A DNA stretch of 64,000 bases from Pseudomonas soli (GCF_900110655.1 NZ_FOEQ01000009.1:62001-126000); one strand, 5' to 3'; counted from the first letter of the stretch, positions 37,821 to 45,894 are shown. The notes: generated from the sequence alone by a model not told the origin. Numbers and translations are program-made.

Positions 37821-38341
37821 AAGGCTGGGGCGTGCGCGTGATCGCGCTGCTGGCCGTGTTCGGGTCGTACTGGCTCGTCTACCAGCACGGTCGGTCGGTG
37901 GAGCGCGCCGAGGCAGCAACAGCATCTGCGCAACGGGACAGCGGCGATCGCCTGGCCGAGGTGCTGGGCGAGCGGGGAGAACGCCAAGAAGAACATCGCC
38001 GCGCCGCGGCACACGAGGAGGTGAGGGCGCATGCTCAGGGACAACGAACGATCGCTGAAACCGCTGCTGCTGGGGCTGATGCTGCTGGCCAGCGGCTGCA
38101 CGACGAAGCCGGCAACCTCGCTGCCACCGTCGGTTGCCCCGGCCCGGATCCCGCCGTTGCCGCTCGAGGCGAGGCAGCCCGCCGCGCCGCCATGGTGCTC
38201 TCCGACCTGCTCGCACGGGCTGATGCTCGAGCGGGAGAGCTGGCGTCAGCGTATGACCGAGCCCGAATAGCTGGCCTGGCCTGCGAGGCGTCCTATGGCA
38301 GCTTGTTGGAGGAAGGTCGTCCTTTGGTACAACCAGAATGA
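37817..38341 (+). CDS. Rz-like inner-membrane spanin
   Basis: 174 aa, GTG start overlapping the endolysin stop. An N-terminal membrane anchor (VRVIALLAVFGSYWLVYQHG) is followed by a long charged periplasmic helix (AQRDSGDRLAEVLGERGERQ onward), the i-spanin pattern. With Rz1 it bridges the periplasm and disrupts the outer membrane at the last step of lysis. Rz1 is nested in the +1 frame inside this gene. Confidence 0.85.
   Translation: MKGWGVRVIALLAVFGSYWLVYQHGRSVERAEAATASAQRDSGDRLAEVLGERGERQEEHRRAAAHEEVRAHAQGQRTIAETAAAGADAAGQRLHDEAGNLAATVGCPGPDPAVAARGEAARRAAMVLSDLLARADARAGELASAYDRARIAGLACEASYGSLLEEGRPLVQPE
38031..38270 (+). CDS. Rz1-like outer-membrane lipoprotein spanin, nested in Rz
   Basis: 79 aa, entirely inside the Rz gene in another frame. 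GAGGTGAGG precedes the ATG. A short signal (LKPLLLGLMLLASGC) ends in a lipobox Cys, and the mature part is Pro-rich (LPPSVAPARIPPLPLEARQP), both typical of Rz1. The full-overlap layout is that of lambda Rz/Rz1. Confidence 0.85.
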   Translation: MLRDNERSLKPLLLGLMLLASGCTTKPATSLPPSVAPARIPPLPLEARQPAAPPWCSPTCSHGLMLERESWRQRMTEPE

Positions 38342-38412
38342 ACCTTGATCTGTGGTGTTTGGTCGCAACCAGATTGCGATGGTTTCGGCGTTAAGCGGGC
38401 AAAGGAGAGGTT

Positions 38413-38520
38413 ATGCGAAGGAATGATCTGAAGAGTGAGGCAGAGGCGTGGGCAATGGTTGCGCTCTGGGTCTGCGTTATTGCACTGGCTACTTTGGCAT
38501 GGCATCGGATGTTGACTTAA
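38413..38520 (+). CDS. Tiny membrane protein
   Basis: 35 aa: a charged N terminus (MRRNDLKSEAEA) and one hydrophobic segment (WAMVALWVCVIALATLAW). GGAGAGG lies just before the ATG. It follows Rz by 71 bp. Function unknown; a late lysis accessory or a moron are both possible. Confidence 0.6.
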   Translation: MRRNDLKSEAEAWAMVALWVCVIALATLAWHRMLT

Positions 38521-38583
38521 AGCGGTGTCGGTTGCGGCGGGCTTGGACCTATACTGCTTTGGTCAACGTACTGGGGCGGTGTC

Positions 38584-38793
38584 GTGAAACGAACGATCGA
38601 GGGAATGGTAGAGGCGGGAGAGCCGTTGTTGCTCGAGGCACTTGAGGCGCTGCGTACTTACCACAATGCTCAAGCCGCCGGGGTTCCTGCAGAGGAAGTC
38701 GAGCGCCTTCGGGTGATCGCAGAGTCCGCTTACCAGGCTGTGACCGACTACCAACTCTACGCGCTTGGGCACCAGCCTCTGACCCGTCACTGA
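38584..38793 (+). CDS. Small unknown protein
   Basis: 69 aa, helical (AGEPLLLEALEALRTYHNAQ), starting at GTG. No clear ribosome binding site and no recognised family. It ends convergently with the SRAP gene, overlapping it by 7 bp. Confidence 0.55.
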   Translation: MKRTIEGMVEAGEPLLLEALEALRTYHNAQAAGVPAEEVERLRVIAESAYQAVTDYQLYALGHQPLTRH

Positions 38794-39452
38794 GCCGGCT
38801 CTATCAACGCTGATCCCTGGTTCCGCACGTTGCCAACGGCAATTCCAACGCGGTACCACTCGAACGCCTCTGCCGGCTCACCCAGGTTCAGCACCAATTG
38901 TTCCGCGTGTTCGCTGGGCATGCCTGCTGCGATCCATTCAACCGCCAGATCAGGCGACAGCACGACCGGCCGGCGGTCGTGCACATCGACCAGGCCGCCC
39001 TGGGCGTCGGCAGTGATGATCACGAACCCGTCGTGCTCATTGCCGGCGAACTGACCTATTGAGGCGCACAGGGCAGGGCGCCCATCTCGCCTGCGGATGT
39101 AATAGGGCTGCTTCTTCGGCCCGCCTTCGTCCACCCACTCATACCAGCCATCCACCGGCGTGATCGCTCGATGCGGCCAGATCGCCCGAAAGAAGGGGCC
39201 GTGCGCCACCTTCTCGACGCGGGCGTTTATCGGCGCGGCGCGGTCGGTTGCCCAGTGCGGCCTCCACCCCCATCTCACCAGGTCCGCCCTCGGGCCTGCG
39301 TCATCTACCCGGAGCACGGCGACCTGTGTGGTCGGCGCGACGTTGTACCGCCCCAGGTCCTGGTCTCCGACGTTGTTCCGCCAGGCTTCTGGCATGCTCA
39401 GCGTCTCAACGAAGTCATGGATCCCGCGGTACTGGGTCAACCTTCCGCACAT
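38787..39452 (-). CDS. yedK: SRAP (YedK/HMCES-like) DNA-protein crosslink protein
   Basis: 221 aa. All SRAP marks are present: Cys2 right after Met (MCGRLTQ), YNVAPTTQ, Asn76 in PINARVEKV, Glu105 in PVDGWYEW and His158 in VDVHDRRPVVL. SRAP proteins bind abasic sites in single-stranded DNA through Cys2. AGGAGG before the ATG at 39452 sets the start so that Cys is residue 2; the longer frame is wrong. A LexA box at 39531-39546 lies in the divergent promoter region, so it should be SOS-induced. Confidence 0.93.
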   Translation of the reverse strand: MCGRLTQYRGIHDFVETLSMPEAWRNNVGDQDLGRYNVAPTTQVAVLRVDDAGPRADLVRWGWRPHWATDRAAPINARVEKVAHGPFFRAIWPHRAITPVDGWYEWVDEGGPKKQPYYIRRRDGRPALCASIGQFAGNEHDGFVIITADAQGGLVDVHDRRPVVLSPDLAVEWIAAGMPSEHAEQLVLNLGEPAEAFEWYRVGIAVGNVRNQGSALIEPAQ

Positions 39453-39530
39453 GTCCGGTCCTCCTGCTTGAGCCAGAAGCATAGCCCGCCGGGCGGTACT
39501 GGCCTGGTCATCCGTTTGAATGGTCAAATA

Positions 39531-39546
39531 CTGTATAGATATACAG
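39531..39546. promoter_or_regulatory. LexA box between the SRAP gene and the divergent gene
   Basis: CTGTATAGATATACAG is one base from the consensus CTGTATATATATACAG and is flanked by TA on both sides, giving a 20-bp palindrome (39529-39548). It stands 79 bp from the SRAP start and 13 bp from the divergent ATG at 39559, so LexA should control both genes. Confidence 0.88.
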
Positions 39547-39558
39547 TATTGGTGCCGC

Positions 39559-39852
39559 ATGTACTTCCTCCTTGTTCGCCGTCGAGAGCGCGGCGTAGCG
39601 ATCCCCAACGAAAAGCTCGCGAAGGTCAAACCGCTCAGGGCCGACGTTCACCTACACGAGTGCCATAGCGCAGCTCTTGGGCGCTGCTGCATTGAGGCCT
39701 GGGTGTTCAATCCGGCCCCGGGCGAAGACATCATCCCGCGCCTGTTGGATGCCAAGGTGAATGGCATGGGCAGTCTTGGGCTGAACATCACGGGCGTTGA
39801 GGATGTAGACGGTGTGCTCTATGCGCAGTCCTGGTGGTGCCGTGTTGAGTAG
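39559..39852 (+). CDS. Unknown protein, SOS-controlled
   Basis: 97 aa, with no recognised domain. It has three Cys residues and several His (VHLHECHSAALGRCCIEAW). The ATG at 39559 is chosen because the longer frame would run through the LexA box; no good ribosome binding site is seen. Divergent from the SRAP gene. It overlaps the next frame by 11 bp. A function in DNA damage response or prophage induction is suggested only by regulation. Confidence 0.65.
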   Translation: MYFLLVRRRERGVAIPNEKLAKVKPLRADVHLHECHSAALGRCCIEAWVFNPAPGEDIIPRLLDAKVNGMGSLGLNITGVEDVDGVLYAQSWWCRVE

Positions 39853-40156
39853 CCTGGCGGGCATACCGCAGCCGTGGCTGGACGAGCTTTACGACAGTTC
39901 AGCCATGGTCACGGACCCGGATGGGCGCGCCGCGGTGCTCAATGAAATGGCCTATGCCGCCAGCCGGCGAAAGGAAGTCGATGCCAGCGTGCTGTCCGAC
40001 ATGCTGGAGCTTGCCGAGGCAGCCAGGACGTGGGCTCTACTGGAGCACGAAGAAGCCTGGGCCATGGGCCTGTTGAGGTATGAATCTGCAGAGGAGTGGG
40101 AGAGGGACGAGCCAGGACGGATCGTGGTCGGCAGAACGCCGGAGAAGGGGATGTAG
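39842..40156 (+). CDS. Unknown protein at the right end of the prophage
   Basis: 104 aa if started at GTG (39842), which overlaps the previous stop; earlier GTG (39812) and ATG (39821) starts are also open. Acidic and helical (VLSDMLELAEAARTWALLEH). It would be co-transcribed with the 97-aa gene from the LexA-controlled promoter. No family recognised. It is the last gene that looks phage-borne. Confidence 0.6.
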   Translation: MLSSLAGIPQPWLDELYDSSAMVTDPDGRAAVLNEMAYAASRRKEVDASVLSDMLELAEAARTWALLEHEEAWAMGLLRYESAEEWERDEPGRIVVGRTPEKGM

Positions 40157-40399
40157 CTCGTACCACTTTTTGTACCAATGAGCGTGTTTTGTCGTGTGGC
40201 ACAGAGTTTTGCAGAGTGGCGAAACGCCCGAATTCATTGGGTTTCGCCACTTTGCCAAACTCACCAAAACGCGGAAAACATCTCTGGAGTATGGCCGAAC
40301 GGCTGTCGAATGCCTTATATCCAAAGGGCGCAACGTGAAGTAAATTTAATCCGGCGCGCTTTGCGCCGCATTCCCATATGGTCAACCGGACGACCTGCC
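40157..40399. other. Right prophage boundary region (attR candidate)
   Basis: This 243-bp gap separates the last prophage gene from the first host-like gene. It holds an inverted repeat AGTGGCGAAAC (40215-40225) / GTTTCGCCACT (40241-40251), a short repeat of GTACCA (around 40164-40180) and a GC-rich CGGCGCGC/GCGCCG element near 40353. No tRNA is present. The attachment core cannot be fixed because attL is outside the window. Confidence 0.4.
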
Positions 40400-40825
40400 A
40401 TGACACTCCGTATCGATTTCACCGACCAGGCGACTAGCCTGCATCACGATGCAATTTTGAAACCCTTGCGCGAATTCAATGATGGCGTGATCGGCTCGCC
40501 TGGAGCGGCCACCGTCGCCTGGACGCTGCGTGACCCCAACCTTGATGAAATCGTCGGTGGCCTCTACGCCAGGCTGGGTGGGGGGTGGATGTTCGTCGAA
40601 CTGCTGGTGGTGCCCGAGCGGATGCGCGGGCAGGGCTGTGGGCGCGAGCTGATGGCCAGGGCTGAGGCGCTGGCGAGGAAAAAGGGCTGTGGCGGGATCT
40701 GGCTGGATACCTTCAGCTTCCAGGCGCCGGACTTCTACCGCAAGCTGGGGTTCGAGTTTTTTGGTGAGATTGCCGATTTCCCGCCTGGGCATACCCGTTA
40801 TTTTCTGCAAAAGCGATTGGCCTAG
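40400..40825 (+). CDS. GNAT acetyltransferase (host)
   Basis: 141 aa. Acetyl-CoA motif LLVVPERMRGQGCGRELMAR and C-terminal FYRKLGFEFFGEI are typical of GNAT enzymes. The ATG at 40400 is chosen over the longer frame that starts in the att region and lacks homology-like sequence. First host gene after the prophage. Substrate unknown. Confidence 0.88.
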   Translation: MTLRIDFTDQATSLHHDAILKPLREFNDGVIGSPGAATVAWTLRDPNLDEIVGGLYARLGGGWMFVELLVVPERMRGQGCGRELMARAEALARKKGCGGIWLDTFSFQAPDFYRKLGFEFFGEIADFPPGHTRYFLQKRLA

Positions 40826-40853
40826 TCTTGCAGGCTTCGCACAGGAAAAGGTC

Positions 40854-41669
40854 TCAGCCAACCCGCAACCAGATCGCCGAGGCGTCGTCGCTCATCTTGA
40901 ATCGTGGGTAGCGCAGGCATGCCGCATCGTCGTGCTCGATGCCACGCAACGTCCGCGCCAGGTCATCGAGGCCGTGGGCCAGCAGGCGCTCGATGAAACC
41001 GGCTGGGTCATAGGCGCGATAAGTGTCGAACAGTGCGGCGAAACCGTCGCTCATCAACAGCACATCGTCCCCCAGGGACACTGGTGCCCGGCTGTAGAGC
41101 GTGCCCTCCCTGGACAGCTCGGCATCGATGCCAAGCACGGCCCGGGGACGCTCACGGGCAACCCGCCGGTCAGCCAGTACGGCAGGGGTCCGCACGCCGT
41201 GGGCGCCAGTACCGGGCCCAAGTGCCGCAGCCTCGGCGCGTTCGGCCTCGCGGTCGGGCTCCGGGGTGAGGAAGTGGATGCCGCTCGCGCTGCGGTGCAG
41301 TACCACGCAGTCGGCCAGGTGGGCGCAGACCAGCTCATCACCTTCCAACGCTACCGCGGCAAAGGCGGCGCGCGGCAGTTCCCAGGTGGCCAACGGCTCA
41401 CGTTGACGGTCTTGCTGGTAAGCCTGGGCAATCGCCACGAAAACCGATTCGCAGACCTGCCGCAGGGGCCCCGACGCCGCGGAGAAGGCGCGCTGGGCCG
41501 TGGCCGAGAGCCAGGCCGCGCCGCCGCGCTCACCCAGCAGGCCGGGAGCGCCGAGGTCAGTAGCGCCGTCGATTACCCAGGCATGGCGGTCGGCACTGCC
41601 GACGCGGTCGTCATTGGGGACATCGGGCTTGCCAGCCAGGCTCAGGGACTGGATCAGGTCGAAATGCAT
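40854..41669 (-). CDS. PP2C-family protein phosphatase
   Basis: 271 aa. Metal-binding aspartates appear in VPNDDRVG and AWVIDGATDLG, then HLADCVVLHR, DDVLLMSDGFAALFD and the terminal SDDASAIW, the order seen in PP2C-type Ser/Thr phosphatases. The ATG at 41669 (GGAG 7 nt upstream) is preferred to a TTG ten codons earlier. It stands alone and convergent with the GNAT gene. The phosphoprotein it acts on is unknown. Confidence 0.85.
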   Translation of the reverse strand: MHFDLIQSLSLAGKPDVPNDDRVGSADRHAWVIDGATDLGAPGLLGERGGAAWLSATAQRAFSAASGPLRQVCESVFVAIAQAYQQDRQREPLATWELPRAAFAAVALEGDELVCAHLADCVVLHRSASGIHFLTPEPDREAERAEAAALGPGTGAHGVRTPAVLADRRVARERPRAVLGIDAELSREGTLYSRAPVSLGDDVLLMSDGFAALFDTYRAYDPAGFIERLLAHGLDDLARTLRGIEHDDAACLRYPRFKMSDDASAIWLRVG

Positions 41670-41730
41670 ATCGGGCTCCGGATCGATGGGGTGCAGCAAC
41701 CTTGAACGCTGGGTCGGCGTGCGTCAAATA

Positions 41731-42339
41731 TCAAGGTTTGGGTGCGCGGTCCCAGCAGTCGCTGTCCAGGGCGCAGACGCCGTATTGCCGGTCCATCAGC
41801 GCCATGCGCCGCAGGTGGGCGTCGATGATGTCGCGGTTCACTTCGCTGTCGATGATGTAGCGGCTGTAGCGCTCGATCAGGCGGAGTTTCCAGGCCTCTC
41901 GGGTGGCCGCGTCGAGTGTGTCGGGCGCATTGGCCAGCCGTTGCAGGGTGAGGTCGTCGACACGCTTGAGCTGGTCGGTGAGGGTGTCGATGTAGAGGGC
42001 GCGCTGCGTTTCCTTGTGGCGCGCAGTGTCGGCATCGAAGACATCAAGGTTGCGCTGCCATTGGCTCCAGTAGGCGTCCGGCAGCTGGATATCGCGTTTC
42101 TGACGCAGCTTGGCGACGATTTGCGCGTTGCTCTGGCGCGGGGGTGGTTGACGGTTCTGACTGGCCAGCGGGTCCAGGGCGAGGGCCTGGGCAATCCAGG
42201 CATTGCGTGCCTCGCTGTCCGGCAGCACCGGGCCAAGTGGCGGGGCTTGGTCGGTGGTGGAGCGGGGCAGGGCATTGCAGCCGGCAAGCGACAGGAGCAG
42301 TGACAGTACCAGCAGCGCTGGTAGGTTGTGACGCGACAT
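41731..42339 (-). CDS. Lipoprotein of unknown function
   Basis: 202 aa. Signal peptide with lipobox (LVLSLLLSLAGC, Cys at residue 22). The mature part is highly charged and helical (QRALYIDTLTDQLKRVDDLT, RLIERYSRYIIDSEVNRDII) and ends with two Cys residues (VCALDSDCWDR). AAGGA precedes the ATG at 42339. The long upstream extension of the frame has no start signals. No family recognised. Confidence 0.8.
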   Translation of the reverse strand: MSRHNLPALLVLSLLLSLAGCNALPRSTTDQAPPLGPVLPDSEARNAWIAQALALDPLASQNRQPPPRQSNAQIVAKLRQKRDIQLPDAYWSQWQRNLDVFDADTARHKETQRALYIDTLTDQLKRVDDLTLQRLANAPDTLDAATREAWKLRLIERYSRYIIDSEVNRDIIDAHLRRMALMDRQYGVCALDSDCWDRAPKP

Positions 42340-42421
42340 GAATCTTCCTTGAGTAACTGCAAGATCGTGCATCCGTGGCGGATGCACGAGAAGTATCGGC
42401 GCTTGCGCGGCTGACTTGAGC

Positions 42422-42913
42422 TCAGTCCAGTTGCTTGGCCATTTCCGCGGTCTGCGCCCAGCCCAGCCCGGCATAGACCGGCCGGCCCACCTCGGTGGCG
42501 TGCAGGACGGCAAAGCCCAGGCCGCGCCGGATGAACTCGGCCTCCGCCAGGCACATCAGTTTCGAAGCCAGTCCCCGGCGGCGATGGGAAGGCTCCACGT
42601 AGACATTGAGCACGTAGCCGCGCTGCTCGTGACAGGGATGCGCCGGGTGCGGCGGCCAGTCGATCGACATCAGGCCGATGGCCGCCACCGGCTGCTCCTC
42701 ATCCAGCAGCACGAAACCGTAGTAGCGACCATCGGCCAGGCGTGGTTGCAGCCAGGGCCGGAAGTGTTCGGTCATGGTTCGCAGGCTCACAGGGTCGCCA
42801 CCGGCCTCCAGGAACATGGCCTCGCGATGGGCGCAAACCATGGCCTGGTCGCCCGGCAGCAAGCGGCGCAGGACCAGCCCGGGAAAATCGCTGGTGGTTG
42901 GCAGTTCGTTCAT
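42422..42913 (-). CDS. GNAT acetyltransferase
   Basis: 163 aa. Acetyl-CoA motif NVYVEPSHRRRGLASKLMCL and the end GRPVYAGLGWAQTAEM are typical GNAT. GGGAG lies about 6 nt before the ATG at 42913. Substrate unknown. It precedes the lipoprotein gene on the same strand with an 82-bp gap. Confidence 0.87.
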   Translation of the reverse strand: MNELPTTSDFPGLVLRRLLPGDQAMVCAHREAMFLEAGGDPVSLRTMTEHFRPWLQPRLADGRYYGFVLLDEEQPVAAIGLMSIDWPPHPAHPCHEQRGYVLNVYVEPSHRRRGLASKLMCLAEAEFIRRGLGFAVLHATEVGRPVYAGLGWAQTAEMAKQLD

Positions 42914-43068
42914 GGCAGCTCCCTTGGTTACAGGCTTCGATCCTAGGCGCAGCGGGCAATCGCCGTTAGATACAGATGGCCGGCAAACCTGGCATACAGC
43001 AACCTTGCCGCTGCCTGCGTTTATGGCGATGATCCGTGGCAACGCGACCACCCGACGAAGAGGCCCGC

Positions 43069-43389
43069 ATGCCTGTTGCCCCGCTTTTGCGTTGCACCCT
43101 GCTCCTGCTGCTCGCAACCCCGGTGTGGGCGATGGACGGCAAGGGCAACTCGATCGATCACTTCACCGTTGGCTCCAGCCTGGGCACGGCCGCAGTGAGC
43201 GGCTCCACCAGCCACTCGCAGCGCAGCTACCAGGCCGCCCGCGATGATGCGCTGATGTTCATCGCCAGCGACGGGCGTTTGCGCGGCGCACGCCTGGAGC
43301 AGGCGCTGGGTGACTATCGCCAATTGCACCCCGCTAGCGCGCTGGGTGACCTTGAGCTGGCCCGGGCCTTCGCCTGCCAGGGGAGCTGA
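43069..43389 (+). CDS. DUF2388 secreted protein
   Basis: 106 aa. Signal peptide MPVAPLLRCTLLLLLATPVW with cleavage near AMDG. The mature part (STSHSQRSYQAARDDALMFI, ASDGRLRGARLEQALGDYRQ, LGDLELARAFACQG) is the DUF2388 pattern, a family largely confined to pseudomonads and of unknown periplasmic role. The ATG at 43069 has GAGG upstream. Confidence 0.85.
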   Translation: MPVAPLLRCTLLLLLATPVWAMDGKGNSIDHFTVGSSLGTAAVSGSTSHSQRSYQAARDDALMFIASDGRLRGARLEQALGDYRQLHPASALGDLELARAFACQGS

Positions 43390-43476
43390 CTGGCCAGCCG
43401 TTGATCGCGCTTGCTCGGGGCGGATGGATCCGGGGGCTAGACTCGTGGGCAGTGAGACCCGCCCAGGAGAGTGCCC

Positions 43477-43956
43477 ATGACCGCCAAGAACACTGTTTGC
43501 CTGTGGTACGACAACGACGCCGAGGACGCGGCGAATTTCTATGCCAGCACCTTTCCCGACAGCCGCGTGACCGCAGTGCACAAGGCGCCTGCCGACTACC
43601 CCTCGGGCAAGGCGGGCGACGTGATCACCGTCGAGTTCACAGTGATGGGCGTGCCCTGCATTGGCCTGAACGGCGGCAAGGCGTTCAGCCACAGCGAGGC
43701 GTTTTCGTTCCAGGTGGCGACCGACAGCCAGGAAGAGACCGACCGCTACTGGAACGCCATCGTCGGCAATGGTGGCAGTGAAAGTGTCTGTGGCTGGTGC
43801 AAGGACAAATGGGGCCTGTCCTGGCAGATCAGTCCACGGATACTCACCGAGGCCGTTGCCAGCGCCGATCGCGGCGTGGCGAAGCGGGCGTTCGAGGCGA
43901 TGCTGCAGATGAGCAGGATCGATATCGCCGCCATCGAGAAAGCCATCAAGGGCTGA
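43477..43956 (+). CDS. VOC-superfamily PhnB-like protein
   Basis: 159 aa. The pattern NTVCLWYDNDAEDAANFYAS, TFPDSRVTAVHK, GGKAFSHSEAFSFQVATDSQ and CGWCKDKWGLSWQISPRIL is that of the PhnB / 3-demethylubiquinone methyltransferase-like branch of the VOC fold. Despite the family label, members are usually not methyltransferases. AGGAG lies 7 nt before the ATG at 43477. Standalone gene; reaction unknown. Confidence 0.87.
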   Translation: MTAKNTVCLWYDNDAEDAANFYASTFPDSRVTAVHKAPADYPSGKAGDVITVEFTVMGVPCIGLNGGKAFSHSEAFSFQVATDSQEETDRYWNAIVGNGGSESVCGWCKDKWGLSWQISPRILTEAVASADRGVAKRAFEAMLQMSRIDIAAIEKAIKG

Positions 43957-43961
43957 ACCCT

Positions 43962-44648
43962 TCAGTGCACGAGCTTGCGTTCGCTGACGCATGCCCTCGC
44001 TTGCTCGGCCAGCGTATCCAGCCGTACGTCGCGCAGCCGTTCGGCCTCGACCATCGCCGCTTCGCCCTGCTGCTTGAGCAGGTAGGCATGGATCTGCCGC
44101 ACCTCGACGGTCTGGTAGATCGGCGCGATATCCAGCCGCCCGATCAGTGCCTCGCTGGGCTTGCCGGTACTGCTCATCAATACCTGCGGCCCGGCGCTGG
44201 CGACTACCTGCAGGCCCATGTTCTCGAACCACGGCACTTGCTGGGCGAAGGCGCTCAGCTCGACACAGGCATAGCGGCCACGCACGGCATCCAGCAGGCC
44301 ACGGGCGATACCTTTGCGGCGGTGGTTGGCGTCCACGGCGAGGTAGGCGAGGGCGCAGGCTTGCGGGTTGTCCTGGGCCGGCAATACCAGGGCAAAGCCG
44401 AGCAACCGGTCCGGCGCGTCGGCATCCAGGGCGAGGGTCAGTTCGACTCGCAGGCCGCGGGTGCCGTCCAGGGCCATCAGGTACTGGTGCACCTCCAGGC
44501 CGACACCATACTGGTACAGCGGGTACAGCGGGTTGTCCGGGCTGATGGCGACGCTGCTGAGCTGACCGACGTGGTCGATCACCAGTTGGCGGATCTGGTT
44601 CTGGAAGGATTCGGGCGGCACGCCGTCAAGGCGGCGGAGGATGAACAT
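43962..44648 (-). CDS. GNAT-family protein
   Basis: 228 aa. A GNAT core occupies about residues 60-150 (LLGFALVLPAQDNPQACALA, YLAVDANHRRKGIARGLLDA, PWFENMGLQVVASA). A C-terminal helical extension (EAAMVEAERLRDVRLDTLAE) is longer than in ordinary GNATs. It is convergent with the PhnB-like gene (5-bp gap). Substrate unknown. Confidence 0.82.
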   Translation of the reverse strand: MFILRRLDGVPPESFQNQIRQLVIDHVGQLSSVAISPDNPLYPLYQYGVGLEVHQYLMALDGTRGLRVELTLALDADAPDRLLGFALVLPAQDNPQACALAYLAVDANHRRKGIARGLLDAVRGRYACVELSAFAQQVPWFENMGLQVVASAGPQVLMSSTGKPSEALIGRLDIAPIYQTVEVRQIHAYLLKQQGEAAMVEAERLRDVRLDTLAEQARACVSERKLVH

Positions 44649-44720
44649 CGCGGGTGGAACTCCGGCAAGGTGTGAAACACCCGCCCCGGACGAGGCGGGC
44701 GTCCATTCTACCCGCAGATG

Positions 44721-44886
44721 CTAGTGTCCTGCCTCGGAAATAAGCTGTTCACTTTTGGCGGCGTCTTGGGCGCCCGGCCCGCGTTGCCACTCCTCGCCAT
44801 AGCCCTGCTATGACTCGTCGCGGCGCCTTGGCCGAACACCCAAGCCACTCGCCAAAAGAGAACGTATTTCCGAGACAGGACACTAG
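44721..44886. mobile_element. 166-bp palindromic MITE-like repeat element
   Basis: Terminal inverted repeats of 22 bp (44721-44742 and 44865-44886) begin CTAGTGTCCTG and differ at one position. The interior is also imperfectly self-complementary down to a central CATAG-CCCTG-CTATG, so the whole element can fold into one long hairpin. No protein is encoded. It resembles non-autonomous miniature elements or large intergenic repeats of pseudomonads. Its right end supplies the argC stop codon. Confidence 0.75.
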
Positions 44887-45812
44887 CGCAGCCCAGCCAG
44901 CATCAGGTCGAGGTTCTGCACGGCGGCGCCCGACGCGCCCTTGCCCAGGTTGTCGAATACCGCGGTCAGCAGCACCTGGCCGTGCTCGGGGTTGGCGTAC
45001 AGGGCCAGGCGCAGGTCATTGCTATCGTTCAGCGCCTGCGGGTCGAGCGCTGCGGCCGCGCCGTGCTGGTGCAGGGGCATGACCTGCACGTGCTGGGCTC
45101 CCTGGTAGTGCTGTTCCAGGCAGGCCTGCAGTTGCTCGGCGCTGACCCCGGGCAGCAGGCGCAGTTGCAGGGGAATGCTCAGCACGATGCCCTGGCGATA
45201 GTCGCCATAGCCCGGGACGAACACCGGTCGTGCGCTGAGCCCTGCGTGTCGCTGGATCTCCGGCACATGCTTGTGGGCCAGTTCCAGGCCGTACAGCTGC
45301 AGCGCCGGCAGGTAATCATCGCTGCGCTGTTCATGGCGCTCGACCGCGGCACGGCCACCCCCGGAGTAGCCGGATATGGCATGGATGCTCAGCGGGTAGT
45401 CGGCGGGCAGCAGGCCGGCGTTGACCAGCGGATGCAGCAGGGCGATGGCGCCGGTAGGGTAGCAGCCGGGGTTGCTGACCCGGGTAGCCGTGGCGATGCG
45501 CTCGGCCTGCTCGGCGTTCAGCTCAGGCAGGCCGTAGACCCAGCCTGGAGCTGTGCGGTGCGCAGAGCTGGCGTCGATCACCCGTACCGCCGGGTTGCGC
45601 AGGATGGCCACGGCCTCGCGGGCGGCTTCGTCGGGCAGGCAGAGAAGGGCAATGTCGGCGCTGTTGATGGCCTCGCTGCGGCGGGCCGGGTCCTTGCGCT
45701 CGGCCTCGGGCAGGGTGAGCAAACGCAGGTCGTCGCGGCCTTGCAGGCGGGCGTGGATCTGCAGACCGGTGGTGCCTTGGTCGCCATCGATGAATACTAG
45801 GGGTTGATGCAT
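44883..45812 (-). CDS. argC: N-acetyl-gamma-glutamyl-phosphate reductase (short type)
   Basis: 309 aa. NADP-binding start FIDGDQGTTGLQIHARLQG and catalytic Cys117 in SNPGCYPTG, with GYSGGGRAAVE and FVPGYGDYRQGI, mark the short (about 310 aa) form of ArgC. It reduces N-acetylglutamyl phosphate in arginine synthesis. The TAG stop lies in the last bases of the repeat element at 44721-44886. Divergent from a LysR gene. Confidence 0.94.
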   Translation of the reverse strand: MHQPLVFIDGDQGTTGLQIHARLQGRDDLRLLTLPEAERKDPARRSEAINSADIALLCLPDEAAREAVAILRNPAVRVIDASSAHRTAPGWVYGLPELNAEQAERIATATRVSNPGCYPTGAIALLHPLVNAGLLPADYPLSIHAISGYSGGGRAAVERHEQRSDDYLPALQLYGLELAHKHVPEIQRHAGLSARPVFVPGYGDYRQGIVLSIPLQLRLLPGVSAEQLQACLEQHYQGAQHVQVMPLHQHGAAAALDPQALNDSNDLRLALYANPEHGQVLLTAVFDNLGKGASGAAVQNLDLMLAGLR

Positions 45813-45894
45813 GTCGATTGTCCGGTGACGGGAGTGATGGCTAATCCTCGCTGCTCACTGGACGAAAGAAAATTTGAATATCATGATGCCCACG

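Noticed and set aside
1..40399. Integrase, excisionase or attL inside the window
   Set aside because: No tyrosine or serine recombinase pattern was found in any frame; these must lie left of position 1.
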